The notes under the pieces: generated by a model | Told to the model about the DNA's origin: nothing | The model's input: the letters and a program-made list of their open reading frames with translations, nothing else | Database searches by the model: none | Assembly (NCBI RefSeq): GCF_030316825.1 | Contig: NZ_JASZYU010000001.1 | Coordinates: 1-64,000, forward strand | Direction of reading: 5' to 3' | DNA length: 64,000 nt | DNA from: Variovorax fucosicus | Lineage (GTDB): Bacteria; Pseudomonadota; Gammaproteobacteria; Burkholderiales; Burkholderiaceae_C | Program-made: the position numbers and the translations under genes | Shown here: positions 44,453 to 53,278 of the stretch, piece after piece | Position numbering within the stretch: the stretch's first letter is position 1 | Layout of the letters: every line of letters begins with the position of its first letter

Positions 44453-47400
44453 TCGGTGGACTGATCGGCCCACGCGACCATCACTTGAGCGGCCAGGCAT
44501 GCCCTGGACGGCAACCAGAGGCGATTTAGCGCCAGCTGGCCGTAGACGAATCGGCCGCCTGGCGCCTGGGCCCAAAGCTCGCCCTGCGGATACTTCTCGC
44601 GAATCAATTGAAGCAACGATTCATCATCAAGCTCAGCGAGTTGAACAGCGTCATCCCGAATCGACACAGCTTCATTGAGCCGCCAAGTCACAAATCGCCA
44701 GCCAGCCAAAGCGGCACCGGTGGGCACGACGCACAGCGAATTCGCGTCGATCACGTCGGCGGCGCTTTCCAACTCCCTTTTGAGTTGAGAGACGTAGCGT
44801 TCAACACCGGACGGACTTACCCAACTCTTGCCACTTTGCCGCGGCCTGCCGATTGGATAGCAGACCGACAACGTGTCTTCGATCAGCTGACGCTCGCTCG
44901 CGTCAGAACCGATGATTCCATGCACCCATGCATCGATGTCCGCCTGTAGAGAGGCAGCAGGATGCGCCAAACCATCGAACAGGCGATTGATCTCCGATTT
45001 GCTCGTTAACCGCGCCTTGATGGCCTGATGCATGTCCATGACGGGCGTTCCCAGTATCTCCTCACTGAGAAGAGCCTTGATGCCGAAGGAGAACTGCGTG
45101 GACGTCAACGTATGGAAGTAGCTATAGAGAGAGCTGTTGACCCACACCGCGATGTATTTCGCATAGAGAAGTGCATCGAGGTCGCGCTTGAGCGGGGTGC
45201 CCACGAATGCGAAGGGGTACATCACTGGCATGTCATCGGGAGATGGCAAGACTAGTGCCGAGCGCTCCAGCGAACCGAGAGTTCCGACGGCTTGCCGCAG
45301 CAGCAGAAGTGGTGGCTGATACCACTGGAGAGTCGGCGAAGACTTGACCGGTCGACGTTCAAAGCTCAGATGAATATCCGAAGCGTTGACAGCGCCAGCG
45401 ATTCGCTCGGCACCTCTCCCCGCAATCTCCTTTGTTCCTTGCGGAAGATCCGCGAACCAAGCCGGCAGCGCGGTTCCTTTGATGCCCGTCTTGAATCCCC
45501 GCTTCGGCCGGCCGATTGCGACCTGATCAACGCAGGCTCCTATCGTCGTCAATGGCAGCCGTCGGGGGGCGTCGTTATCGATAGGAGCATTCCGCGGTAT
45601 TGCCATCCGAGCAGCCCAACGCTGCAGGAGGGCGCGATCAAGTTCACAGCCCTTCGTTCGCACCACCAGTCCGCCGGGATGCTCATCGAAATCCGCCATG
45701 GAGACATGCATCGTTGCCAGTGGATCGATCCTGATCTGGCGCCGCTTCGTAAGGGTCGGCTCTACGGCCAGCGTGAGCAGCAGGGCGCGGTGATCTACCG
45801 GAGGCCTGCGGTTTCGTGCGAATAGAACACAGAAAGGCGACTCAATGCCTGGCCAAATCAGCTTGTCGTGATTGGCGAACTCCCCCGCATTCAGAATGCC
45901 GTCAACTTCGATGCTGGAGAACAAGGCCCGACGCGCAAGCCTCCAAGGCTTGCTCTGCTTGATCAAAAGCCGCTGGTGAACGATGAGCGAGATGATCCCG
46001 CCTTCCTTGGCCCATTCGGAGGCCTTCCATACGAAAGCGATATCGGGCACCTTATCAGGGTGCGCATACGGCTCCTCCAACACAACGCCGCGAAGCGCAG
46101 CACACTTCGATGCCACCGACGCGACTTCGAGAGCGAACGCATCGGAGACGGCAGCACCATTTGCCGAGTCGGCGCCGTCTTCCTCGTCCCTCCGACCCAG
46201 TGAAGTCCAAGGAGGATTGCCAATCACGATGTCGAAGTCGGATCCGATCCCCGACTTCTTGCGCAGGCTTCCCAGGTCCGCGGCAGCGGGGTCTTTGGAG
46301 TCGGGCGCACCCACATCGATAAGAACGGAACCAATCAGCCGCTTCTTGAACTTCAGCTTCTCCGGTGGAACGGGATTGGCATCGAGCTCGATCGCGGTGA
46401 GATACAACGTCAAGGCCGCGAGGTTCAACGCATCTGCGTTAATGTCCATGCCGCGCAATTGCTTGTACAGAATCCCGCGAAGTGCTTCCGTGTCGGGCCA
46501 AACACCGTTGTCACGCAACGCGCGGTGGCGAGCCAGCTCCCGGTAGGTCAGAGACAAAAAGACGGCCGCTCCCACCGCCGGGTCCAACACCTTTGCATTG
46601 GCTGCCGTGTCCGGCGGCAGACCTGCCAGAGCTTGCCGAACCATCATCCGAGCAATGTGACGCGGCGTGAAGTGGACGCTGGTTTCCTTTGCGTTCCTAG
46701 GCGCCTTTCGATGCGCGTAGTCTTCATAGACCTCGCTCAGCGTCCCTGCTGGAATGTGTGAGAAGTCCAACTTTTCCCATAGTGGCAACTGCCCGCCGGC
46801 GTCCGTTCGCCCGACGATCCACCCCAAGGGAGCCAGTGCCTTTGGCGACTGCCGAAGGAGTTCGGAAAAATAGGATTGATAGCCCGCCTTCGCGGGCAGT
46901 GGCATGAACTCGCCATTGAACGTCTGGTCCAGCCATTGGCACATAGCCGCCGCCTGCTCGGCAGAGTTGAACGCTGCCGCGCCGTCTTGTCCAAGAAGCT
47001 TCCAAAGCGCCGGGGCCGTGTTCTGCGCCAGGATTCCCCTATCCAACAAGAAACGGGTGAACAAGGCACGACCAACGAGCGCAAGAACCTCTTGTCCACG
47101 TCCCTTTGAGCGCCAAGCGGCAGTGGTAGCGTTCAAGAACGCCTTCGACACCGTGTCGACGCTATCAACTAGCAAATCGCGAAGTCGCTGTTCCTGATAG
47201 GCATTTCCCGCGCCCCAGAGCCCTTCCTGCAGATCACCCAGCACCGACCGCGCATCAATGGGATTGCTCAGATCAAGCTGCAATGGCTTTTGGGCATCAA
47301 GCATGCATGGCCACGCCCTCGCAATCACCTTCCGGCTGTCAGCCGCATGGTGAACATCAAGCAGGACGGCTGTTTCGCCACGGTTGCCGAGCAACTGGGC

Positions 47401-47652
47401 CAGCTCGCGACCCACGTTCTGTGCGTTCTCGGGCACGCTAGCAACGTAGACAAGCGGACTACCGTCTTTTTCAACAACGGCACCCACGCGCCGCCCCAGC
47501 TCGCTCCCCTTGAGCAGATCGGCGTATTCGAAGTTGCGACCGGTAACCCCGTCCGCCGGATTCAACCAGACGACTTGTTCCGTCGAAGGCGCGATCGACT
47601 TGAGTGCGGCCTCGAGCGCGCTGAGTTCGATGCGTCGATCAGACGGTGCCAT
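44449..47652 (-). CDS. N6-adenine DNA methyltransferase, Eco57I/PglX-like, large
   Basis: 1067 aa from ATG 47652; a GTG at 47694 is an alternative. After about 320 residues of helical N-terminus come HFTPRHIARMM (motif X), VLDPAVGAAVFL (motif I, residues about 357-366) and FDIVIGNPPWTSL (motif IV NPPW, about 477-482). More than 500 residues follow as a target-recognition part, with IGRPKRGFKTGIKG, LLLRQAVG and YAKYIAVWVNSSLYSYFHTL as in type IIG/BREX-class enzymes. It is divergent from the S24-like repressor and coupled to the nuclease-like gene. No BREX, DISARM or type I partners are nearby. Confidence 0.85.
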   Translation of the reverse strand: MAPSDRRIELSALEAALKSIAPSTEQVVWLNPADGVTGRNFEYADLLKGSELGRRVGAVVEKDGSPLVYVASVPENAQNVGRELAQLLGNRGETAVLLDVHHAADSRKVIARAWPCMLDAQKPLQLDLSNPIDARSVLGDLQEGLWGAGNAYQEQRLRDLLVDSVDTVSKAFLNATTAAWRSKGRGQEVLALVGRALFTRFLLDRGILAQNTAPALWKLLGQDGAAAFNSAEQAAAMCQWLDQTFNGEFMPLPAKAGYQSYFSELLRQSPKALAPLGWIVGRTDAGGQLPLWEKLDFSHIPAGTLSEVYEDYAHRKAPRNAKETSVHFTPRHIARMMVRQALAGLPPDTAANAKVLDPAVGAAVFLSLTYRELARHRALRDNGVWPDTEALRGILYKQLRGMDINADALNLAALTLYLTAIELDANPVPPEKLKFKKRLIGSVLIDVGAPDSKDPAAADLGSLRKKSGIGSDFDIVIGNPPWTSLGRRDEEDGADSANGAAVSDAFALEVASVASKCAALRGVVLEEPYAHPDKVPDIAFVWKASEWAKEGGIISLIVHQRLLIKQSKPWRLARRALFSSIEVDGILNAGEFANHDKLIWPGIESPFCVLFARNRRPPVDHRALLLTLAVEPTLTKRRQIRIDPLATMHVSMADFDEHPGGLVVRTKGCELDRALLQRWAARMAIPRNAPIDNDAPRRLPLTTIGACVDQVAIGRPKRGFKTGIKGTALPAWFADLPQGTKEIAGRGAERIAGAVNASDIHLSFERRPVKSSPTLQWYQPPLLLLRQAVGTLGSLERSALVLPSPDDMPVMYPFAFVGTPLKRDLDALLYAKYIAVWVNSSLYSYFHTLTSTQFSFGIKALLSEEILGTPVMDMHQAIKARLTSKSEINRLFDGLAHPAASLQADIDAWVHGIIGSDASERQLIEDTLSVCYPIGRPRQSGKSWVSPSGVERYVSQLKRELESAADVIDANSLCVVPTGAALAGWRFVTWRLNEAVSIRDDAVQLAELDDESLLQLIREKYPQGELWAQAPGGRFVYGQLALNRLWLPSRACLAAQVMVAWADQSTE

Positions 47653-47754
47653 CGCGACGCTCAAGATTGCTAGGCCGTGGGCGCACAGTGGCACTCAGCG
47701 CACGATGCCAAGTGCGGCAGCGAGATCCACGTGCAGAGGTGACCATACCCGCAT

Positions 47755-47808
47755 AATAGCACTGCTTTTCAATTTGCCAAAACTATGTGAAATGCAATAG
47801 CATTGCTT
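47755..47808. promoter_or_regulatory. Two 13-bp direct repeats, candidate repressor operators
   Basis: AATAGCACTGCTT (47755-47767) and AATAGCATTGCTT (47796-47808) differ by one base and lie 41 bp apart. The second also belongs to the inverted repeat AATGC-AATA-GCATT. They fill the spacer between the methyltransferase and the S24-like gene, the second ending one base before the repressor's ATG. No SD is visible before that ATG. Confidence 0.65.
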
Positions 47809-47809
47809 C

Positions 47810-48508
47810 ATGGCAGTAGAGGAACATGAAGCGGAACTCCTGAGTGCGCTATTCAACCAGCGCGCACTCATGTCCCAACGCGCGTTCGGCGAAAAACACA
47901 AGCTGGGTTCCGGTTCGATGGTTTGGCAATACCTGCACGGTCGTCGCGCAATAAACCTCAAGGCGGGATGTCGGTTCGCACGCGGTCTTGGGGTGGACCT
48001 GTCCCAGTTCAGCCCTCGGCTTGCGACAGAATTGCAGGAGGTGCTGGAGGCTTCGAGCTCCCTTGGAAACGTTGAATCACCCCAGCAGGACTACGTCCGC
48101 ATTCCCTGCGTAGAGTTGGAACTACGAGCGAACAACAAGGGATTTTCGATCAAACCCCTCCTGCCTGCAGCCAGCTTCATCGCCTTCAGGCGAGACTGGC
48201 TTGCGTCACGGAGGTACAGCAGCGAGAAGCTGCTCGCGATCGAATGTCCGGACGATGGCATGCAGCCCACGATCTCCAAGGGGGATCTCGTGGTTATCAA
48301 CGTGTCCGACCAGGACTTGGTCGATGCACAGGCCTATGCGGTGAACTACGAAGGCCAGCTACTTATACGCCGCATCTTCCGCGACGCCGGCGCCTGGTGG
48401 CTACAGTGCGACAACCCCGACTCGCAACGCTTTCCCAAAAAGCAGTTCATTCAGAAGCATTGCTTCACGATTGGAAAAATTGTCCATCGGCAAAGTGAAA
48501 GCATCTAG
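47810..48508 (+). CDS. CI/LexA-like regulator with a degenerate S24 domain
   Basis: 232 aa. The N-terminal HTH (SQRAFGEKHKLGSGSMVWQY, then LHGRRAINLKAGCRFARGLG) is phage-repressor-like. The C-terminal fold is S24: LLAIECPDDGMQPTISKGDL and AQAYAVNYEGQLLIRRIF. The catalytic Ser expected in GDSMxPT is Gly150 and the expected Lys is Arg187, so self-cleavage, and hence SOS release, should not occur. It is placed to control the divergent methyltransferase/nuclease pair like a restriction-system C protein. Confidence 0.85.
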   Translation: MAVEEHEAELLSALFNQRALMSQRAFGEKHKLGSGSMVWQYLHGRRAINLKAGCRFARGLGVDLSQFSPRLATELQEVLEASSSLGNVESPQQDYVRIPCVELELRANNKGFSIKPLLPAASFIAFRRDWLASRRYSSEKLLAIECPDDGMQPTISKGDLVVINVSDQDLVDAQAYAVNYEGQLLIRRIFRDAGAWWLQCDNPDSQRFPKKQFIQKHCFTIGKIVHRQSESI

Positions 48509-48597
48509 CGGCACGTCGAACGCCTCGCAGTTTCACCGGACGCCTTGCAAGGCGAAAACCTTGGACGGCTTTCTGGTCACCGCGCTAAAGTCTTGGC

Positions 48598-49659
48598 ATG
48601 GCTAACAGAAGCTCGAGTCAAAAGACCGGATCGCAAGGACACAAGTGGCTGCTAGCCCATGTCGAAGAGCACCCGCATTGGCTGTCGCGAGAGTTAAGCG
48701 AAGATTTCGGCATCGACGCCGAGTTCGAGATGACCGAACACGGTTTGACTGGGGATATCTTGAAGGTCCAGATCAAGTCTTCGGACCAAGTTGAGAGACG
48801 CGATGGAGCAGTCAAGTTCATCATCGAGCGGAAGTACCTGGAGTACGCGGACGCTTGCAGGTACCCGTTCATCATGGTTCGAGTCGATGTCGCCACCAAG
48901 GAGGCTTGGTACCTGTGGTTGCAGGACTGGTTGCTTGCGCAAAGGGTGACCGGTAGCCCGTTGCTGACAGATCAGGAAGTCTGGACCGAATGGGTGTCGG
49001 AGGTGCAGACTATCAGGGCTGGACTCGAGGGGGAGCTAAAAAGCATCGCCCGCTGGGAGGGAAGCTCGCAGCTTGCGCTGAGTTTGCGTGATGCGATGCA
49101 CGCGGCTACCGCCGTTGGCGACAGGCGGATGATGCTGCTTCTAGCGGATGCACTTGCGTCTTGCGCTGATGGACTTGGGCAAGCTGGCCTAAACGCGGTT
49201 ATCGACGAAGCCATCAAGCTTGGCAACCTGATGCGAGGGACGCATGAGGGAAACTTGATTGCTGACCAGCTGTTCGCCATGGTTCGCCGGCATGGACCTC
49301 GTATTGACGCCAAGACAATTGACCGCCTGATCTTGCGAGGTAATTGGTATTCGCGCGCGGGGCTCTCTTCGCTCGCCATCTTGTACGACGAACACTTTAC
49401 GCATATATCGTCGCTCGGCCTACCGGCCCGCTACGCAGACGTAGAGGCGCGCGTCTCATATTACTGCGCGTTTCGCGAAGCCCATCCCGAGCACAAGTCC
49501 GCGGATGTGTTTGTGGATCCCTCTTCGTTTGTCTTTGCAGGACTCAGGTACCTGCAGCCCGATATGTTCTGGGACAAATACGCAAACCACGGCCCGTCGG
49601 CTCTGCTAGACCACCTGGAACCGGTTGAGGTTGCCTTGGTGGCCCCTGTGGCGCCGTAG
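48598..49659 (+). CDS. DUF4365 domain protein, probable PD-(D/E)XK nuclease
   Basis: 353 aa. The N-terminal 150 residues are DUF4365: GSQGHKWLLAHVEEHPHWLS, then EDFGIDAEFEM (D40) and GDILKVQIKSSD (Q58, K60), ending with MVRVDVATKEAWYLWLQDWL. This matches the nuclease fold often found in defence genes. The C-terminal 200 residues are helical and unassigned. It follows the S24-like gene by 90 bp in the same direction, so it may belong to the same system. Confidence 0.82.
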   Translation: MANRSSSQKTGSQGHKWLLAHVEEHPHWLSRELSEDFGIDAEFEMTEHGLTGDILKVQIKSSDQVERRDGAVKFIIERKYLEYADACRYPFIMVRVDVATKEAWYLWLQDWLLAQRVTGSPLLTDQEVWTEWVSEVQTIRAGLEGELKSIARWEGSSQLALSLRDAMHAATAVGDRRMMLLLADALASCADGLGQAGLNAVIDEAIKLGNLMRGTHEGNLIADQLFAMVRRHGPRIDAKTIDRLILRGNWYSRAGLSSLAILYDEHFTHISSLGLPARYADVEARVSYYCAFREAHPEHKSADVFVDPSSFVFAGLRYLQPDMFWDKYANHGPSALLDHLEPVEVALVAPVAP

Positions 49660-49946
49660 GCGGGTTCCACTTGCTGGCATCGCGGCGGTCAAGCGCTCCG
49701 CGGCGTGAAAGTTCGTGCGGCCGATTTCGCCATGAGCCTTGCCGGTCCAGCTTCGAGCCGCTTGATCGCGACCTTCTCGCGTTCTTACCTTTTTAAGCCG
49801 CCGCGGCGCGACACTCCATCAGACGAGCGCGGACGTGCGAGGCGTCGTCTTCCCTTCCGGGCTCGGCCAGCAGGTCAAAGAGACAGGAGCGCCACACGCC
49901 CGTCTATGCGACACGTTGGGAAGACGACGGGCTGAGAGGTACGGAA

Positions 49947-50810
49947 CTATGCCTTCCCGATGTGGTTGACCAGGCATTGCGACATGACTAGGGCATGCGC
50001 CATCAACGAATTCACCAGGTTCTCGTGCCTGTTAATGTCCATGGCTACCCCGCCTCCTCTGAAGACTGGCTGCTCGACTAAAACGATCACGCCCGCCACG
50101 TCGCCGATACCGACGTAGTTGGCAATCTTGGCCCTGGCCGCGGGCTCCCGCGCCTTGTCGCTCGCCAAATTCGCCCGCTTGAGAATTTCATCGGCCATCG
50201 CTTCAGCATCGCCGGCCTTCCCGTTCTTATGGACGATGACATGCCGAAATTTCTCAGACATGCAGGTGTGCAGCCGAAGGTTGGTGCTACTCCGGTTTTC
50301 GATTTCGATCTTGGCGAGTTCGGAAAGTTTCTTCCGAAACATGTCGATGATCTGAGGCACTTTCTTCTTAAGCTCGGCCGGGGGCATGGTCGCGTTCCCA
50401 TCCTTGCTCAGCCGGAAGTAGGCGGACTCGCCTCGGACGAGTTCATACAGCGAGACCACGAAGTCCTCAAACAGCTCGTAGGCCTCGACTAGCAGCCATT
50501 GATATTGCTTGTTTTTATGAAGGTGAACGAGCCTTGCCGTGTCTTTGAGGTTCAGCCTCTTGTGGGAATAGGGATGGATAGCTCCCGTGTATGGGCTGTA
50601 AAAGGAGAACAGGTGCGCGCTGCTCCCAAGGATCTCTCGGGCCTCGGCGTCTAGCCCAGCCAAATCTTCATCTCGCGCCTGCAGGTCGACAATGGTCTGT
50701 TTGGCGACGTTCGCGGAGAGTCGTTGGTAGTGCTGGACGACGGCGACTTCGTTGAAGAATTTTTCAAGGCGGGTGGTGTAGGGCTGGAGGTCCATGGGCA
50801 CGTTTGGCAA
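49947..50810 (-). CDS. Hypothetical protein with HEPN-type RX4H motif
   Basis: 287 aa, mainly helical. MSEKFRHVIVHKNGKAGDAE contains R189-x4-H194, the catalytic RX4-6H motif of HEPN RNases. Upstream, QYQWLLVEAYELFEDFVVSL is a typical HEPN first helix with acidic residues. No nucleotidyltransferase partner is adjacent. It may be an abortive-infection RNase, alone or with the gene at 51021 on the same strand. Family assignment is from motif and helix pattern only. Confidence 0.6.
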   Translation of the reverse strand: MPNVPMDLQPYTTRLEKFFNEVAVVQHYQRLSANVAKQTIVDLQARDEDLAGLDAEAREILGSSAHLFSFYSPYTGAIHPYSHKRLNLKDTARLVHLHKNKQYQWLLVEAYELFEDFVVSLYELVRGESAYFRLSKDGNATMPPAELKKKVPQIIDMFRKKLSELAKIEIENRSSTNLRLHTCMSEKFRHVIVHKNGKAGDAEAMADEILKRANLASDKAREPAARAKIANYVGIGDVAGVIVLVEQPVFRGGGVAMDINRHENLVNSLMAHALVMSQCLVNHIGKA

Positions 50811-51020
50811 GGGTCAGACAAGGCAGCCCGAATTTGGCCGGCGATTCGCTCGGTTGTTGGTGGCGGCCTTTTCGACCAGGGTGAAGACGTATGAGGCATA
50901 GCCGACATTTGCTGTCGGCAATCGGCCGGGCAAGGCTTGGCTCACGGCGATCGCCTCGCGCGAGCCGTCTGACCCCTCTGGAGAGCCGCCTTATCGCCAG
51001 CGTGATCGATGCCGGCCTCA

Positions 51021-51539
51021 TCACTCATCGCGATCCTCTTCGCGGGCTTCTGCATCTTCGTCGGATTCGCGCTCCTCGACTGTGAAGATCAACAGTGCGG
51101 CCTGCTTCGGCGAAGTCTTGAACCAATACTCGTTCTCGGACTTACGCTCAAGCTGAGAGAAATCGTAAACGATGATCGCGCTTCCCTCGTTGAGGGTGTT
51201 CGAGTCCGCCACATCTTGGATTCCGGACTTATGCAGCACCTTGTAGGGCGTCTGCGCGAGATCGATCGTGAAGGCATAGATCACCTCGTCCGGCTTCTTC
51301 CCACTTCGGTTGCGGTCATGGTCGAAGTCGTGCTCGGGTTCATTCCACAAGTCGCTCTTCTTGGTCCGATCGGTGCCGTTCTTCAACGCTCGTTTGAAGC
51401 GGTCGACGTCCCTGCCGCCCTCGAAACCCACCCGCTCGAAGTTGCGCACAGTGACAAGCCAGTGGTGGCCCATGCCTGCGAGCTCCCGGCGCAGGGTGGG
51501 CTCGAACTCAGTCCAATCAGAAAGGGCAATGTGGTTCAT
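51021..51539 (-). CDS. Hypothetical protein
   Basis: 172 aa from ATG 51539. HIALSDWTEFEPTLRRELAG and WLVTVRNFERVGFEGGRDVD precede a charged middle (DHDRNRSGKKPDEVIYAFTI) and an acidic C-terminus (EERESDEDAEAREEDRDE). I recognise no family. It is 210 bp upstream of the HEPN-like gene on the same strand and could be its partner. Confidence 0.5.
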   Translation of the reverse strand: MNHIALSDWTEFEPTLRRELAGMGHHWLVTVRNFERVGFEGGRDVDRFKRALKNGTDRTKKSDLWNEPEHDFDHDRNRSGKKPDEVIYAFTIDLAQTPYKVLHKSGIQDVADSNTLNEGSAIIVYDFSQLERKSENEYWFKTSPKQAALLIFTVEERESDEDAEAREEDRDE

Positions 51540-51991
51540 CCATAGGACAGGTGCGGCTGTGGCTCGCCATTTCAAGCGCGCGGAGCCGCACGCCTATTTG
51601 CGCGACCTGCTCGAGCGGAACCAGACGCAGCCGACCAGTTTGATCGAAGAACTCCTACCGCGCCGTTGGGCGATCGCCGCAGCGAACACCTCATCGCCGC
51701 TCCCGTCAAGACGGGACCACCGGACGTACATGGACGCCCCCTTTGCCAAGCTCTCAATGGTGACGACTCGAAGGTAAAGATTGCACCCGTACATTCGGAC
51801 TCTGGTTGCAGCTTTGGGCCGCGGTCCCTGATGGGATGAGCTGGTTGACGCCTCGATCGCTTACACGCACTTTGTGTGCCTCGTCCGGCGCGGGCTTTGC
51901 CAACCACGGTCTGACCTGTCTTGCCATCACTTCATGATCGCCTGAGCAATCGGTGGTTGTTCTCCCTGAGTGTTGATGTCGGTGTTACGTT

Positions 51992-53026
51992 CTAGACCGG
52001 TGCCACCTGGCGCACATAGCCGGCGTCGAAGTGCCGATCGTGCGCCAGAAGCGCCCATACGATCCGGGCATTCTTGTTCGCCAACGCCACTGCTGCCACA
52101 TTCTTGTTGCGCCGGTTCACCACGGAGGCGATCCAGCCGCACGACTCAGCCTTCTGGCTGACTCGATAGATCACCGAGCGCGCGCCATGTATCAGCAGCG
52201 TTCGAAGGTAGGTGTCGCCTCGCTTGCTCATGCCCAGCAGGTTGGCTTTGCCGCCCGAGGAATGCTGCTTCGGCACGAGGCCTAGCCACGCTGCCACCTG
52301 GCGACCGCTGTCGAAGTTCTTGGCGTCGCCGATCGACGCGACCAGCGCGCTGGCAGTGATCGGCCCGATCCCCGGAACCTGAGCAAGCTTGCGACTGAGC
52401 TCACTGCCGCGGTGCCAAGCCTGGATCTTCGCCTCGAGTTCGTCGACCTGACGGTCCAGCTCCTTGAGGTGATCGAGCAGGCGTTGCACCAGCAGCCGGA
52501 ACGCGCCAGGCAGTTCATTGGCAGCGTCTTCGATCAACCCCGGAACACGCGCGGCGATGTAGCCGATGCCCTGCGGGATGATGACGCCGAACTCGCCGAG
52601 CAGGCCGCGGATCTGATTGGCTTGAGCCGTGCGCGCCCTGACGAAGCCCTGGCGTACACGGTGGAGGGCGAGCACCGCTTGCTGCTCGACATTCTTCACC
52701 GGCACAAAGCGCATGTTGGGCCGACCCACAGCCTCGCAGATGGCTTCCGCATCGGCGGCATCGTTCTTGTTGGTCTTGACGTAAGGCTTGACGAACTGCG
52801 GCGCCTTCAGCCGCACGGTATGGCCCATCGCCACGAGCTTGCGCGCCCAGTGGTGGGCGCTGCTGCACGCTTCGATGCCGATGACGCACGGCGGCAGATT
52901 GACGAAGAACGTGGCCATCTGATCGCGCCGGAGCTGCTTTCTCAGCACGGCCTTGTCATGCTCATCGACCCCGTGGACCTGGAACACGTTCTTTGCCAAG
53001 TCGATGCCAACAGTCGTAATCTTCAT
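51992..53026 (-). mobile_element. IS110-family (IS1111-like) transposase
   Basis: 344 aa, apparently intact. The N-terminal DEDD/RuvC-like domain begins MKITTVGIDLAKNVFQVHGV and has IGIEACSSAHHWARKL and KTNKNDAADAEAICEAV. The C-terminal Tnp_20 part has LAQVPGIGPITASALVASIG, then GRQVAAWLGLVPKQHSSGGK and GMSKRGDTYLRTLLIHGARS with the conserved Ser region. Start ATG 53026. Members move by RNA-guided recombination with a seekRNA/bridge RNA from a flanking non-coding end. The IS ends were not determined. Confidence 0.92.
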
Positions 53027-53278
53027 GGTGGACGCCCCTCTCGGTTCAAGTGGTTGGTGACACTTCCACTTTGGCACGTTGATGCCGTCACGGGTGGGGG
53101 CGTCCATCCCATTGCTTACGCCGAGAGTGCGGACTCGCCCTTCATCCAGGCTGCATGACAGGTTTTTTGCTTTGCCTTCCGCTTGGGCAAGTTACCCGCC
53201 TCTTTGACCCGCCGCGCTCCTGTCCCCATTGCCCTGTCGGGCGTTGACGCAGCATGCTGGCGGCGTTCCCGTGGCGAC

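Noticed and set aside
51594..51794. 66-codon minus-strand frame between IS110 and the gene at 51021
   Set aside because: No RBS, no family match, and codon use not distinct from neighbouring frames; too weak to call.
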